From: Odontesthes bonariensis
Taxonomy: Eukaryota > Chordata > Actinopteri > Atheriniformes > Atherinopsidae
Direction of reading: 5' to 3'
Length of the DNA stretch: 64,000 bases
Assembly: GCF_027942865.1 (NCBI RefSeq)
Contig: NC_134508.1
Location: forward strand, 38,933,466 to 38,997,465
Positions 20,851 through 32,439 of this stretch are shown here, piece after piece (the first letter of the stretch is position 1; each line of letters starts with the position of its first letter). Position numbers and translations under genes: made by a program. The notes beneath the pieces are model-generated. The model searched no databases and was not told the DNA's origin. It worked only from the letters and a program-made list of their open reading frames with translations.

Positions 20851-21985
20851 GGGGCAAATTCTCACTGTATTTTTCTGAAAGCTATGTATCTCTAGAGTAT
20901 ATTTCTGTATGATAGCAAGTTGGATCTTATAGCTTTTTGATTTTACAGCCTCTTTAGTAAATGCACCATGTGTAAAAAATAACCAAAAATCGCCTAAGTT
21001 AAAATTTCACTTAAACCACTTCTGGCTGTTACACCAGCTTGCTGGAGTGGTTTAGATAACATCATTAATTAAGTTAAATATTATATTTCATAGTTCCAAA
21101 ATCAAAATGGTCATTTTTTATCAATTTTCTATAATAAAATAATGAAATAATTCAATTTATACTCCCGAAGTGTACATAATTGCATCACTAATGATAAACC
21201 TAATATGAATAGCTTGTTGTACAGTTGAGGGGGCAAATTCTCACTATATTTTTCTGAAAGCTATGTATCTCTGGAGTATATTTCTGTATCATAGTAAGTT
21301 GGATCTCATAGCCTTTTGATTTTACAGCCTCTTTAGTAAGAGCACTTAATAAAAGTTGCCAAAAAGTCGCCAAAAGTACAATTTCACTTAAATCACTTCT
21401 GGCTGTTACACCAGCTTGCTGGAGTGGTTTAAATATCATCATTAATTAAGTTAAATATTATATTTCATAGTTCCAAAATCAAAATGGTCATTTTTGATTA
21501 ACTTCCTAAAATAAAATAATTTAGTAATGAAATGTATACTACCGGACTATACATAACTGCATCACTGCTGATAAACTTAACATTAATAGCTTTTTGTACA
21601 GTTGGAGGGACAAATTTCTGATATATTTGTCTGAAAGCTATGTATCTCTGGAGTATATTTCTATATGATAGCAAGTTGGATGTCATAGCTCTGTGGTTTT
21701 ACAGCCTCTTTAGTAAGTGCACTTAATAAAAGTCGCCAAAAATACAATTTCACTTAAATCATTTACTGACTGTTACACCAGCTCGTTTGAGTGGATTAGA
21801 GATCAGCATGTTTTATTTCATAATTCTACCATAGAAATGGTCCATTTCATCAATAGTTTAAATTAAAATAATCAAATATTGCAATTTAAATCCCAAAACG
21901 TACATAATTGAACCATTGCAGTTAATATTGATGGCTTTTTGAACATTGCCGTTTTGGTTGTCATATTTTTTCAACAGAAATGTTG
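20851..21985 (+). repeat. Three tandem subterminal repeats of about 378 bp
   Basis: CAAATT landmarks at 20855, 21234 and 21611 open three related units that contain CTGAAAGCTATGTATCTCT, GGAGTATATTTCT, AGCAAGTTGGAT, TTTTACAGCCTCTTTAGTAA and GCTGTTACACCAGCT. Similarity falls from the first to the third unit, and a partial fourth unit starts near 21930. The first unit's start is also the inner part of the terminal inverted repeat. Confidence 0.8.
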
Positions 21986-22290
21986 TAATGAAATGATAAT
22001 GGCAAACATAGATTGAACATACACATGACTTTTCTAGCATTATATCTCTTGTATTTTCTTACATCCCATTAAAATTCGAAATGATTGCCAGCAGCTGTAA
22101 TTCATTGCCCGTTCACTTAGTATCCTGCAATCAAAATAACGGTATATCCCCCAGTGTAGAAAAAGAACATCCCACACTTCCATCAAACATTTCTCTCTGC
22201 CTGATTTTATGTATGATGGATCTCACACTGATTTAGTCTCCCTGTTGTGTGTTGTGTGATTGCATAACTGCATTATTGCTGTGGCATAAC

Positions 22291-23382
22291 ATGGAAGGAA
22301 ATGATCTCCAACAAAACGCCAAATGCATTATTCATTATGAGTCCACAAAGATTCATCTGTCTGATCAGCTCATTCGGCCTGTCAATTACAACTCCTGGCA
22401 AACTCTATTGGCGGCTGCAAACATAAGAAATCACGAACCCATTCTTCATCTTGCTGAAAATCTTGGGGATGGTGCTATGCCTGATGTAGCATACCATCGA
22501 CAATGCCGGAGCTTGTTCACTATGAAGAGGGAACTTGACACTTTACAACATGATGAAACGGCTAGCGAACCAGGCTGTTCTAACTACAATATGGGTGGGC
22601 AGCAAGTTAAACGCCAGAGAACATCACAACATTCTAGGGTCTATGAAAAAGTCTGCATATTCTGCAAAAGGACTCGGTATACCAAACGATCAGACGCCAA
22701 AGAACCTTTGATTCAAGCAGTAGACATCAGATCTGACAGGACGCTTCGAGACATTGCCACTCGAAGACAAGACTTACATATGCTGGCAGTCACTAGTCGT
22801 GAGCTTGTTGCTGCAGAAGCACATTACCACAGGACATGCTACCGAGAATATACAAGAAAGCCAACACGTCCTCATCATGTTGAGCATAAGCAAACAAAGA
22901 AGGGAGAAATCCAGTACTTAAACTTAGAGCACAAGTCATACACAGAATTGTCTGAGTTCATTCGTGCAGAAGTGATAGAGTCACCAAAAGTTGTTACTCT
23001 GAACAGCCTGACTAATAAACTCACTCAGCTGATGATTTCCAAGAGTGTAGACCATGTGAAGAAATCCACAAAAAAACATCTCAAAAGAAAGCTAGAGAAG
23101 GAATTTGGTAACAGCCTTCATGTCTTTCCAGATGAAAATGGAAAGCTACTGGTTCTCCCTGATAGCCTGAGCATCTTTGAACTTGCTAAAATGTACAAAA
23201 CTACAAAAACTGAATTGGAAATATGGAAGAAGAAATCAGTGGGTGACACAAATACCATCGACAAAGCCGCATCAATCATAAAGATGTCAATCAAGAACAT
23301 GGAGAACCCAAATCACTGGCCGTATATGCAGTATATGGCTCTAAAATCTAAAATTATTAGAAAATTAGCTGAAAATTACTAG
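22291..23382 (+). CDS. Hypothetical transposon-encoded zinc-binding protein, 363 aa
   Basis: The frame is open from 22249. I prefer the ATG at 22291 (MEGNDLQQNAKCIIHYES) because the extra 14 upstream codons look non-conserved; using them would give 377 aa. The protein has two similar cysteine/histidine modules. The first runs from CIIHYES to YHRQCRSLFT (about residues 12-83). The second runs from CIFCKRTRYTKRSDAKEPL to SRELVAAEAHYHRTCYREYT (about residues 122-190), with a C-x2-C at its start and H-x3-C at its end. A lysine-rich stretch (KKSTKKHLKRKLEKEF) follows, then a helical C-terminus. I recall similar CxxC...YHxxC proteins only as uncharacterised. No DDE catalytic core is evident, so it may be a DNA-binding subunit or a truncated transposase. 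It is encoded inside a transposon with long inverted ends. Confidence 0.6.
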   Translation: MEGNDLQQNAKCIIHYESTKIHLSDQLIRPVNYNSWQTLLAAANIRNHEPILHLAENLGDGAMPDVAYHRQCRSLFTMKRELDTLQHDETASEPGCSNYNMGGQQVKRQRTSQHSRVYEKVCIFCKRTRYTKRSDAKEPLIQAVDIRSDRTLRDIATRRQDLHMLAVTSRELVAAEAHYHRTCYREYTRKPTRPHHVEHKQTKKGEIQYLNLEHKSYTELSEFIRAEVIESPKVVTLNSLTNKLTQLMISKSVDHVKKSTKKHLKRKLEKEFGNSLHVFPDENGKLLVLPDSLSIFELAKMYKTTKTELEIWKKKSVGDTNTIDKAASIIKMSIKNMENPNHWPYMQYMALKSKIIRKLAENY

Positions 23383-23727
23383 AAAATCTTCATATTTCTC
23401 CACTATTGTTGATACAATCTTCATATAATGAATAAATATGTGTCTGCCAACATCAGTGACAACATTTGAATTGATAATTATTCTGTTTGGGACCTTCTAT
23501 AGCCTCTTACTAGTGGTTAATCTAAGAAAGTCACTTTTAAGAAAATCGTTTTTTTTTCTCTGGGACAGGTAATCTTTGAAGGGCTGTAAAATCAAAAAGC
23601 TATGAGATCCAACTTGCTATCATATAGAAATATACTCTAGAGATACATAGGTTTCAGAAAAATATAGTGAGAATTTGCCCCCCCAAGTGGGCCCGACAAC
23701 CCCCTTTTGGGCTCTTGGCTCACGGCC

Positions 23728-24289
23728 TAAAAGACGAAGGAAAGTTGTAGTGATATAGTTTTTTACCGCTCTAACCGCTTTAACCACTTTAAGCTTGAAC
23801 ATTTGAACTTGGAAAACAATTACTTTAGTTTACTTATTGGAATCCTTTATGTTGAGCCTTTATACTTGGATTATTTAGCTTTACTTTGGATAACAAACAA
23901 TTTGGATTGCTTCACTGTGTGCCACCTGCTTGTCTGCCTGCCATTGCTCCCTTCTCCTGCCTGCTACTTACCTGCTTGCCTCCATCTTGAACATCTTCAT
24001 CCATCTTGACCAAGGTATGAAAAACAGCTGTACACAGTGTTTTAAGATAAGCGCGTGACAACAACTATACAACACCTACCCTTTGAAGTTTGAACTGAAT
24101 CGAAACTGACACTCACAGTAGCACCAGCTTTTCTGTGTCAAAGCCAGTGCTTTGTTGGTCAAAACAGAAAGAAACAATTCTAAATCAGGCACTAGCCTAC
24201 AATTCAGTGCCTAAACTCTTTTGTTGGAAAAAAAAATAACCCGATGAAATATGAGCTTTAGAGACATGTTGCTCATCATCTTTGCATAA
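23728..24289. other. Spacer
   Basis: This is AT-rich, then C/T-rich sequence. Nothing recognisable is encoded; an apparent GT donor at about 24014 has no partner I can identify. Confidence 0.4.
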
Positions 24290-24460
24290 CATTTATGCAT
24301 ACATTTTCTATACCTGCTTAATGCAATTAAGAGTCGCAGAGTGGCTGGAGCCTATCCCAGTTACTAAAGGGTGAAAGGCAGGGAACACCCTGAATGGGTC
24401 ACCAGTCTATCACCGGGCCAACACGGAAACAGACAAGAAAAACTACCATACATACTCACA
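24290..24460 (-). repeat. Dispersed fish SINE/LINE-tail repeat, antisense
   Basis: The segments GGCTGGAGCCTATCCCAG and GTCACCAGTCTATCACCGGG are characteristic of a very common teleost repeat, read here on the - strand. Related copies lie at 57940-58235 (- strand) and 60715-61010 (+ strand). Confidence 0.6.
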
Positions 24461-24470
24461 CTCACTCTAA

Positions 24471-25011
24471 AGCCCTATTCGGACGGGACTAGTTTAATGG
24501 GGGGACCTGGGGTAAAGTAATAATAACCGGGAAATCTAGTCCCGTCTGAACGCGCCATGTCAGTAAAGATAGCGGAGTATGTCGGTAAACTTTGCCGAGA
24601 ATTCTACCTCCTGTGAAACGGTCCGGAGTATCTACCATAGGTAATACTAAGCCCGTGCGAATGCGACCTTCGGTAATAAGTACGGAATATGTCGTCACAT
24701 CCTTTTAAAGAGAGAAACAATTAGGTGTGTCTGTTTGCAAACATGGAGGTTCTGGATGAAAGCGCTGCTTGCAAGCACGCATGGTCGGCGCCATGTCTGT
24801 TTACAGATGGGGTTTACGGAAGTGAAATGAAGACGTGCATAGCATCCAGGATGTGACGGTTGTGCGTAACCAACAACTCCTCCCATGTTAGATGAATATT
24901 ACAGGTATTTCTTGTCCCATCCGAATTGGTCATTTCTTCTCCCTGGCGTCGTCTGGTTAACCAACATTACCATACGTCCCCCCATTGAACTAGTCCCGTC
25001 TGAATAGGGCT
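24471..25011. mobile_element. 541-bp PIF/Harbinger-type MITE
   Basis: Inverted ends of about 35 bp begin AGCCCTATTCGGACGGGACT on the left and end AGTCCCGTCTGAATAGGGCT on the right. They are flanked by TAA on both sides (24468-24470, 25012-25014), the TWA target site of Harbinger elements. There is no significant ORF. Confidence 0.85.
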
Positions 25012-25169
25012 TAAGGATCAAATAAGAATCCCCTATCAACCGAACATAAAAAATTTAAAAAAAACTCTGTCACCAAACCATCTTCCAATTACCTACAGAA
25101 ATTAAATAATAAATAGACAGGATAACTCAGTGACATCACATTCAGCAGGGCTTACACATCTAGATGGTC

Positions 25170-25240
25170 TATATAAAGACATCAGCCATACTTCACTCGT
25201 TTCCTGACTGGTTAAAGTGGAGTCTGAAGGGACCTTGCTG
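25170..25240 (+). promoter_or_regulatory. Core promoter of receptor copy 2
   Basis: TATATAAAG at 25170-25178 lies in the same context as in copy 1, followed by the same putative untranslated exon ending GCTGAG|GTGGGA. The stretch from about 25080 to the ATG is nearly identical to 10300-10611. Confidence 0.5.
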
Positions 25241-25396
25241 AGGTGGGAAAACATTTTTCTTTCTCCTCCATCATTCACATTGCAGCTATGAGCCTGTGTT
25301 AGTGCTTGTTTTATGTTTTTATGTGAATCTAATATTTAAAAACAGGTTTTCTGCAACTGTTGGAATAGAAATGTTTTCTCTTCAAAGATTTGCTCC

Positions 25397-26463
25397 ATGA
25401 ATTCCTCATCTTATGACTACAACGTGTCGAGCAGTGTGGGCTATCGAGACTCTGCGAGCACAGCTGTGGCCAAAAATGTGATGGTCCTGGCTCTTGGTCT
25501 CACTATTAACTACATCAATGGCACACTGATTCACACTTTCAGAAAACACCAGGTAAGAATTTATTGTAATTCTTCATGTCTTTATAAAGTCGTCATTGTA
25601 GTTATCATCATGTGTAGTCTGTGGAAGACACCAGATGAATTAACATACTCAAAAAGAGATGTTTCTTTTCTCTCTTTCAGATATTTTACGTGAATCCTCG
25701 TTACATCCTGTTCATCCATCTGGTGTTGAACGATATGATCCAGCTCACTGCAACTATCAGCCTTTTTGTCTTAAGTTATGTTTTTTATAAGATCCACGCT
25801 TCCCTCTGCTGCTTCATTATTACTTTTGCTGCTTTCACCACCCTTAACACTCCCTTAAATTTAGCTGTGATGGCAGTAGAGTGTTACATAGCTGTTTGTT
25901 TACCTCTGCGACACCCTCAGCTCTGTACCATTAAGAGAACATATATTTTGATCGGCTGTATTTGGGCTTTGAGCGCACTGTCAGTTCTACCAGACATCTT
26001 CCTTGTTCTAGCAACAGAGCCTACACGCTTATTTTACTCCACAATATATTGTGATATGGATAATATGTTCAGACAACCAATAAGTTTAGAAAAGAGAGAT
26101 GTTTCTTACCTAATTTATCTAAGTGGCGTTTGGCTCACCCTCCTCTACACCTACTTCAGGATCTTCTTTGCTGCCAAAGCTGCTAATTCAGTAGATGGAA
26201 ATATAAAGAAAGCCAGGAACACAATCCTGCTCCATGGTTTCCAGCTAATGTTGAGTATGTTAACTTTTTTAACCCCTCTTTTAAATAAAGCTTTCATGAA
26301 CTGGTTCCCTAAATATTACATACAAGCACTCTTTGTTTGCTACATCATCATTCAGATTTTCCCCAGGTTTATCAGTCCAATTGTGTATGGGCTACGAGAC
26401 AAGACATTTAAACAGTACATGAGAAAGTATCTGCTGTGTACAAAGAAAAAAGGAATACCATAG
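25397..26463 (+). CDS. Odorant receptor 131-2-like GPCR, copy 2 (two coding exons)
   Basis: Exons are 25397-25552 and 25681-26463; the phase-0 intron is 128 bp with GT-AG ends, and the product has 312 residues. The 52 residues of exon 1 are identical to copy 1. Exon 2 differs mainly in the second extracellular loop (ATEPTRLFYSTIYC, then DMDNMFRQ) and in the TM6-TM7 loop (NKAFMNWFPKYY), places that could shape odorant choice. It shares the MAVECYIAVC and SPIVYG motifs, so Cys replaces the usual Arg at the end of TM3. The frame is intact from the conserved ATG to the stop. Role, location and uncertainty are as for copy 1, with a membrane receptor of sensory neurons inferred. Confidence 0.85.
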
Positions 26464-26799
26464 CTTTCAGAGAAATGTTAACTGCTGTATAAGATATCAA
26501 ACTTCAGCATCATATAAGAAGACATCTGGAGAGTGTGTAAAGAGAAAAAAGAAACAGTGATTCCTTTGTTTGTTTTCATTTTATTGCAGTATTTGTGTTT
26601 TGTAGTCTGATTAATCAGTTTTTAACATCTTTTTAACAAGATCACAGACAAAAAGGACCATCCAGACTAAACTCACAAGTCTAAAACCAGGCTCTGGACC
26701 TGGACTATGGACTTGTATCTGTGCCCTTGACAAAGCTCATTTGCATTTCTGCGATGGCAGCCTCTTTACAGAGAGGAACAATGAGATTTTATAGCAATA
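26464..26799. other. 3' flank of receptor copy 2
   Basis: Collinear with 11688-12030 downstream of copy 1, with a small insertion (AGAGAAAAA) near 26541. No gene is seen. Confidence 0.5.
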
Positions 26800-26990
26800 T
26801 TTGATCTCTTCTAGACGACTTTTCAGGCATTTTTCAACTAGGCAATGCAATACCACACTCTGCACTTATTACAAAGACATGGCTGAGGAAGAAGAGGGTG
26901 TGGGTACAGGACTGGCCCACCTGCAGTCCTGACCTGTCCCCAAAATAGGATGTGCGAAGAATTTTTAAACAAACAAATAAGAATAAGAAC
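26800..26990 (+). mobile_element. Tc1-like transposase relic (uninterrupted copy)
   Basis: The reading GNAIPHSALITKTWLRKK ... DWPTCSPDLSP is present and runs on into a VRRIF-like segment, as in Tc1-type transposases. The aspartate of the DNA.PH motif is Gly here too. The frame is short and broken. The same relic follows receptor copies 1 and 3, so it was in place before the duplications. Confidence 0.6.
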
Positions 26991-27910
26991 ATGTTTTACG
27001 TTTAGTCAGAAGGAATGGAAACATTACAACCTGGTAAAAGCTTTACTGCCACAACTTTTTTTTAAATATACTTTATATAAACATGATATATCTTGGGTTT
27101 TTACTGTATATGATAAAAGTGTAAGACTTGGTGCACTTTTTTTGCCCGTCTTCGTTTTCTATACATTTTCCAATCTTTTTCTGATTGAGTGTTGTTGACA
27201 GACAAGAGTAAAGAGCAAATAGATATTGCTAGTTTTAATTGTGCTGGTGCAGTGGGCACAAAATAATGGAACTCTAAAAAAATTTAGATAATTCTCTCTT
27301 CTTAACCAACACAGGCGAGCAGTTTGTACGTGCTCTGCATTCGCAACTGAAAATTTCTCATTCGTGACCAACATTTTGCTATTTTACCACAGACTGCAGG
27401 CTTTTGATGTAGACTACTTTTTAATCCCAAAATCATTGCTTTTGTACTCTTCATGCTTAGAAATAATGTTCATATTTTATTTCTACCCTCCACTTATTAG
27501 ACTGTGGAAAGTCATATTTCAGGAAAATAAGAAATGAGGGAATACATTAACATATAAGTATTGAAGCAAAAAAATAAATAAAGGAGATGAAGAGTGCCAC
27601 CAACAGATGGGACAACATGAAAAATGTTGACATATCAGATCAGATCAGATGACAGATCAGATTGTACGCATTTCGATCTGATTTCATGTCGTTAAAGCTA
27701 ACCAACATTCATTTTATTCTTTAAAAGAAAAGAAAATGATTCAATTGTTGGATGAAAATCCAAAGATTTTTTTGGCCAGGCTGGGTTAGGACTCCACTTT
27801 TAAAGGATCCCAACAATGTCCTTCTTGAAATGTACAATAAATGCCAACAATAAAGAATCCCTTATTTGACAAAATTGAATCCCAAAACTTAAACATTACA
27901 TTACTAGTTA
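26991..27910. repeat. Duplicated segment, block 2 copy
   Basis: Collinear with 13680-14238 and 14930-15455 of block 1, and it retains the empty TTAA site (about 27548) of the fold-back element. No gene is supported. Confidence 0.6.
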
Positions 27911-28138
27911 GGACGCTGTGACGCTTTGCGGTAAGACGTGTTGCATCACTTCCTGTTACCTTGCTTGTGCACTGTGGAATTTCTTGCTCCGCTTGGAGTA
28001 CTGTTAATCACTTTATTTCGATCTATAACTTGCACAATTTTGCATAGTTAAACTCTATAGCTTACCGTTCTGTTCTAACACACTCCTACAGATCTTTATT
28101 CTCACTTTTTAACGGTGTGTCTGGTTCTCTAGCGTAGC

Positions 28139-28804
28139 ATGGCTACCGGTTCTCTTCCTCCTTCTCCTGCTTTCACCTGCTCCGTGTGTCAGATGTTTAG
28201 TTACTCCTCTGCCTCCTTTAGCGATTATGGTACATGCAACAAATGTAGTCTTTTTGTAGTTTTGGAGGCGAGGTTATCTGAATTGGAAGCTCGGCTCTGC
28301 ACTGTTGAGGAAAAAACCCTGGTAATTGGCAGCTCCATAGTCAGAAACGTGGCATTAGAGACACCAGCGGCCATAGTCAAATGCATTCCAGGGGCCAGAG
28401 CGGGCGACATAGAATCCTATTTAAAACTGCTGGCTAAGGATAAACGTAAATATGGTAAAATAGTTATTCACGTCGGCGTTAATGGCACCCGGTTACGCCA
28501 ATCGGAGGTCACTAAAATTAATGTTGCATCGGTGTGTAATTTTGCCAAAACAATGTCGGACTCCGTAGTTTTCTCTGGACCCCTGCCAAATCTGACCAAC
28601 GATGACATGTTTAGCCGCATGTCGTCCTACAATCGCTGGTTGTCTAGATGGTGTCCAGCAAACAACGTGGGCTACATAGATAATTGGCAATCTTTCTGGA
28701 GAAAACCTGGTCTGATGAGGAGAGACGGAATCCATCCCACTTTGGAAGGAGCAGCTCTCATTTCTAGAAATATGGATGAATTTATTTGTCACCCTAAAAC
28801 ATGA
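28139..28804 (+). CDS. L2 LINE ORF1 protein with SGNH-esterase-like domain, 221 aa
   Basis: The uninterrupted frame starts at the first ATG after the 5' untranslated region. Residues 14-40 hold a CxxC...CNKC zinc-ribbon-like pair, followed by a short coiled stretch ([17 protein letters not shown]). From about residue 60 there is an SGNH hydrolase-type domain: VIGSSIVRN carries the nucleophile serine of block I, HVGVNGTR corresponds to block III and DGIHPT is block V with Asp and His. In active members block III reads G-x-N-D; here the Asp is Gly. ORF1 proteins of this type bind the LINE RNA, and the esterase may help membrane or RNP handling. ORF2 follows in another frame 22 bases downstream. 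The protein could be made, but catalysis is doubtful. Confidence 0.7.
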   Translation: MATGSLPPSPAFTCSVCQMFSYSSASFSDYGTCNKCSLFVVLEARLSELEARLCTVEEKTLVIGSSIVRNVALETPAAIVKCIPGARAGDIESYLKLLAKDKRKYGKIVIHVGVNGTRLRQSEVTKINVASVCNFAKTMSDSVVFSGPLPNLTNDDMFSRMSSYNRWLSRWCPANNVGYIDNWQSFWRKPGLMRRDGIHPTLEGAALISRNMDEFICHPKT

Positions 28805-28825
28805 CAACCCAGGGTTCAGACCAGG

Positions 28826-31800
28826 ATGCAGAGTTGTAGTCTTACACACTTCTCTGCAGCGTCCCACCTGCTGCTACCCACCCAATCAATTAACACAAAA
28901 GGAGCAAATCCTCTTGTGCAAAAAGAAATTATTAAAACAAAAACTTTAACTGAACAAAAACATCAAACTATTAAATGTGGTTTGCTGAATATCAGATCTC
29001 TCCTTTCGAAGTCTCTGTTAGTGAATGAGTTGATTTGTGATCATCATATTGATATATTTTGTCTTACAGAAACCTGGCTGCAACAGGAGGATCATGTTAG
29101 CATTAATGAAGCAACTCCCTCTGACTGTTTAAATGTTCACGTTCCTCGAACCACAGGCAGAGGAGGAGGAGTGGCAGCTATCTTCAGATCAGGGTTACTC
29201 ATCAGTCCCAGACCCAACATTAGTTTGAGCTCTTTTGAATCTCTGATTCTCAGTTTTTCCCACGCAAAGTGGAAATCCCAGAAACCTCTTGTGTTTGTTG
29301 TTGTGTATCGTCCACCTGGCCCTTATTCTGAGTTTCTGTCTGAATTCTCAGAGTTTTTATCCCAGTTAGTGCTGAGTACAGATAAAGTCATTGTAGTGGG
29401 TGACTTTAATATTCATGTAGATGTTGAAAATGACAGCCTGAATATGAACTTTAATTCTATATTGGACTCTATTGGATTTTCTCAGAGTGTACACAGACCG
29501 ACTCACTGCCTTAATCACGCCCTTGATCTTGTGCTGACTTATGGCATTGAGAGTGAACAGTTAACAGTGTTCCCTCATAACCCTGTCTTATATGACCATT
29601 TTCTGATAACCTTTGAGTTTACATTACTTGACTATACAGTTTCTGAGAAGAAATTTACGTATAGAAGGTGTCTATCAGAGGATGCTGTAACCAATTTAAA
29701 TAATTAATTCCATCATCCTTTTCTTCACTGCCATGTGCAGATATGACAGAGGACGACTACCTAAACTTTACTCCAGCAGCACTTGACTCTCTTGTTGACA
29801 GCACTATAGTTTCAATGCGTACAGCAATGGACAATGTTGCCCCTCTGAAAAGGAAGGTAATCAGTCAGAAGAAGTTGGCTCCTTGGTATAATTCACAGCT
29901 GCGTGCTTTAAAGCAGACTGCAAGAAAGCTGGAGAGACAGTGGTGTTCCTCTAATTTAGAAGAGTCTCAATTAGTCTGGAAAGATAGTTTAATAACGTAT
30001 AAGAAAGCCCTTCGTAAAGCTAGAACTGCTTATTATTCATCATTGATAGAAGAGAATAAGAATAATCCCAGGTTTCTTTTCAGCACTGTAGCCAGTCTGA
30101 CTAAGAGTCCGAGCTCTGCTGAGCCAGTTATTCCTTTAACTCTCAGCAGTGATGATTTCATGAGCTTCTTTATCAATAAAATTGTTTCTATCAGAGAGAA
30201 GATTGATGGAGTCCTTCCCACTATTATCAGTGATGTATCATCAAGTACAGCAGCTTTAGAAGTATCTTTAGAACCTGATTTGTATTTAGACGGCTTCTGC
30301 CCAGTTGATCTCTCTGAACTAACAACAGCAATAGTCTCTTCTAAACCATCAACTTGTGTTTTAGACCCAATCCCAACCAGACTGTTCAAGGAGGTTTTCC
30401 CATTAATTGACACTTCCATATTGGATTTGATCAATCTGTCTTTGTTGACAGGATATGTACCTCAGACTTTTAAGGTTGCTGTAATTAAACCTTAACTTAA
30501 AAAACCTACTCTTGATTCAGAAGTGTTGGCTCATTATAGACCTATATCCAATCTCCCTTTTATGTCTAAAGTTCTTGAAAAAATAGTTGCAGCTCAGCTT
30601 TGTGATCACTTACACAGAAATAATCTGTTTGAAGAGTTTCAGTCAGGATTCAGAGTGCATCATAGCACAGAAACTGCACTGCTGAAAGTTACCAATGATC
30701 TCCTCTTAGCCTCTGATAGCGGACTTGTGTCTGTGCTTGTCCTGTTGGATCTCAGTGCTGCATTGGATACGGTCGATCACAGTATCTTATTACACAGACT
30801 TGAACATGTTATTGGGATTAAAGGAACTGCATTAGGCTGGTTTAAGTCATATTTATCTGATAGATTTCAGTTTGTTCTTGTAAATGAAGAATCTTCCTCA
30901 CACACCAGAGTAAGTCATGGAGTTCCCCAGGGTTCTGTGCTTGGACCGATTCTTTTTACGTTATACATGCTTCCATTAGGGAACATTATTAGACAGCATG
31001 GCATATATTTCCATTGCTATGCTGATGATACTCAGCTGTACTTATCTATAAAACCAGATGAACCCAATAGGTTGGTCAGACTACAAGCATGTCTTAAAGA
31101 CATAAAGACCTGGATGACTCAGAACTGTCTGCTTCTAAATTCAGACAAAACTGAAGTCGTTATCTTTGGACCTGAGCGTTTCAGGGAGAAATTGTCTAGC
31201 TATATAGTTACTCTAGATGGTATTTCCTTGGCTTCTCGTTCTACAGTGAGGAACCTTGGAGTTATTTTTGACCAGAACTTACCATTTGACTCGCAGATAA
31301 AACAGGTTTCTAGGACTGCCTTCTTTCACCTTCGTAATATTGTTAAAATCAGGAACATCTTGTCTCAGAGTGATGCAGAAAAACTAATTCATGCATTTGT
31401 TACTTCAAGATTGGACTACTGTAATTCTTTATTATTGGGCTGTCTCACATATTCTCTGAAAAGCCTTCAGTTGATCCAAAATGCTGCAGCCAGAGTTTTG
31501 ACGATAACTAACTAACAGGAGAGATCATATTTCTCCAGTTTTAGCTTCTCTTCATTGGCTCCCTGTTAAATTCAGAACAGAATTTAAGATTCTTCTCCTT
31601 ACATATAAAGCTCTTAATGACCGAGCTCCATCATATCTTAAAGATCTCATTATAAGATATTTTCCTAACAGAGCACTTCGTTCCCAAACTGCAGGTTTAC
31701 TTGAGGTTCCCAGAGTTTCTAAAAGTAGAATGGGAGGCAGAGCCTTCAGTTATCAGGCCCCTCTATTGTGGAATAAGCTGCCAGTAAATGTCCGGGAAGC

Positions 31801-31864
31801 AGACACCCTTTCCACTTTTAAGACCAGGCTTAGAACTTTCCTTTTTGATAAAGCTTATAGTTAG
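28826..31864 (+). pseudogene. L2 LINE ORF2 (endonuclease-reverse transcriptase), broken
   Basis: The N-terminal endonuclease (28826-29707) shows LNIRSL, LTETWL, VVYRPPG and VVGDFNIH; the SDH motif is YDH ([11 protein letters not shown]), so a catalytic-site serine is lost. After a frameshift near 29707 the linker and RT run from 29743, with an in-frame TAA at 30493-30495 (the sister copy at 61655-64000 has TTA). RT motifs are [44 protein letters not shown] and [10 protein letters not shown] (about 31015-31045). A short insertion near 31505 adds two stops, after which the C-terminus (WLPVKFR, NKLPVNVREADT) continues to about 31864. Three small lesions kill the reading frame. Confidence 0.8.
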
Positions 31865-32439
31865 GGATGGCTCAGGTGATCCTGAAACATCCCATAGTTA
31901 AGCTGCTATAGGCCTAGACTGCGGGGGGGCCTCATCTGTCACACCTTTCCTCACTTTACTCTCTTTATGTATATGTGATATTATTGTGGTCATTAACTCG
32001 TGTTTCCCTGTTCCAACAGATATCCTTTGAATGGTGTTACAGTGCCGTGGCGGCGGCGGCCCCTTTCCCCCCTCCCCCCCTGTCTGTCTTCTCGTACCCC
32101 AGCTGGTCGAGGCGGATGGCCACCCTTCCTGAGTCTGGTTCTGCCAGAGGTTTCTTCCTGTTAAAAGGGAGTCGTTTCTCTCCAATGTCGCCTCAGGCAC
32201 GCTCAGGCTGGGAGATTGGACCGAAAAACAAAAAGTTTTCAGTGCAATCTGTTGGTTTTCTTAGCTAGGAAACTGTTTTTGAAATTGGCTCGATATGAAC
32301 GAATTGGATTATTTTATGAATTATGATTATTATTAATTAATTGAATTCCAATTGGCTTGAATTGGACTTACTATCTAAGTGCCTTGAGATGACATTTGTT
32401 GTATTTGGCACTATATAAATAAAAACGAATTGAATTGAA

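Larger units (their letters stand above)
20815..23727 (+). mobile_element. Unclassified DNA element with long inverted ends, subterminal repeats and one intact ORF
   Basis: The outer ends are inverted repeats of about 150 bp: GGCCGTGAGCCA at 20815 and its complement ending at 23727, followed inward by CCCACTTGGGGGGGCAAATT and the complement of GCTGTAAAATCAAAAAGCTA. On the left the inner part of this repeat recurs twice more in direct orientation at about 378-bp spacing. The element carries a single + strand ORF at 22291-23382 with AATAAA at 23431-23436. I could not identify a clear target-site duplication. The structure is that of a cut-and-paste transposon, but I do not recognise its superfamily. 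Confidence 0.6.
27911..32439 (+). mobile_element. Full-length L2-type LINE with defined ends
   Basis: The insert of about 4.5 kb separates ...ACTAGTTA and AGTTATAAG, which are joined in block 1 at about 15455 (ACTAGTTATAAA). TAGTTA on each side (27905-27910, 32440-32445) is the target duplication. It contains a 5' untranslated region, ORF1 (esterase-like), ORF2 (endonuclease plus RT) and a 3' end in GAATT repeats. Having both ends makes it a useful reference for the family; the copy at 61655-64000 belongs to the same family. Confidence 0.85.
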
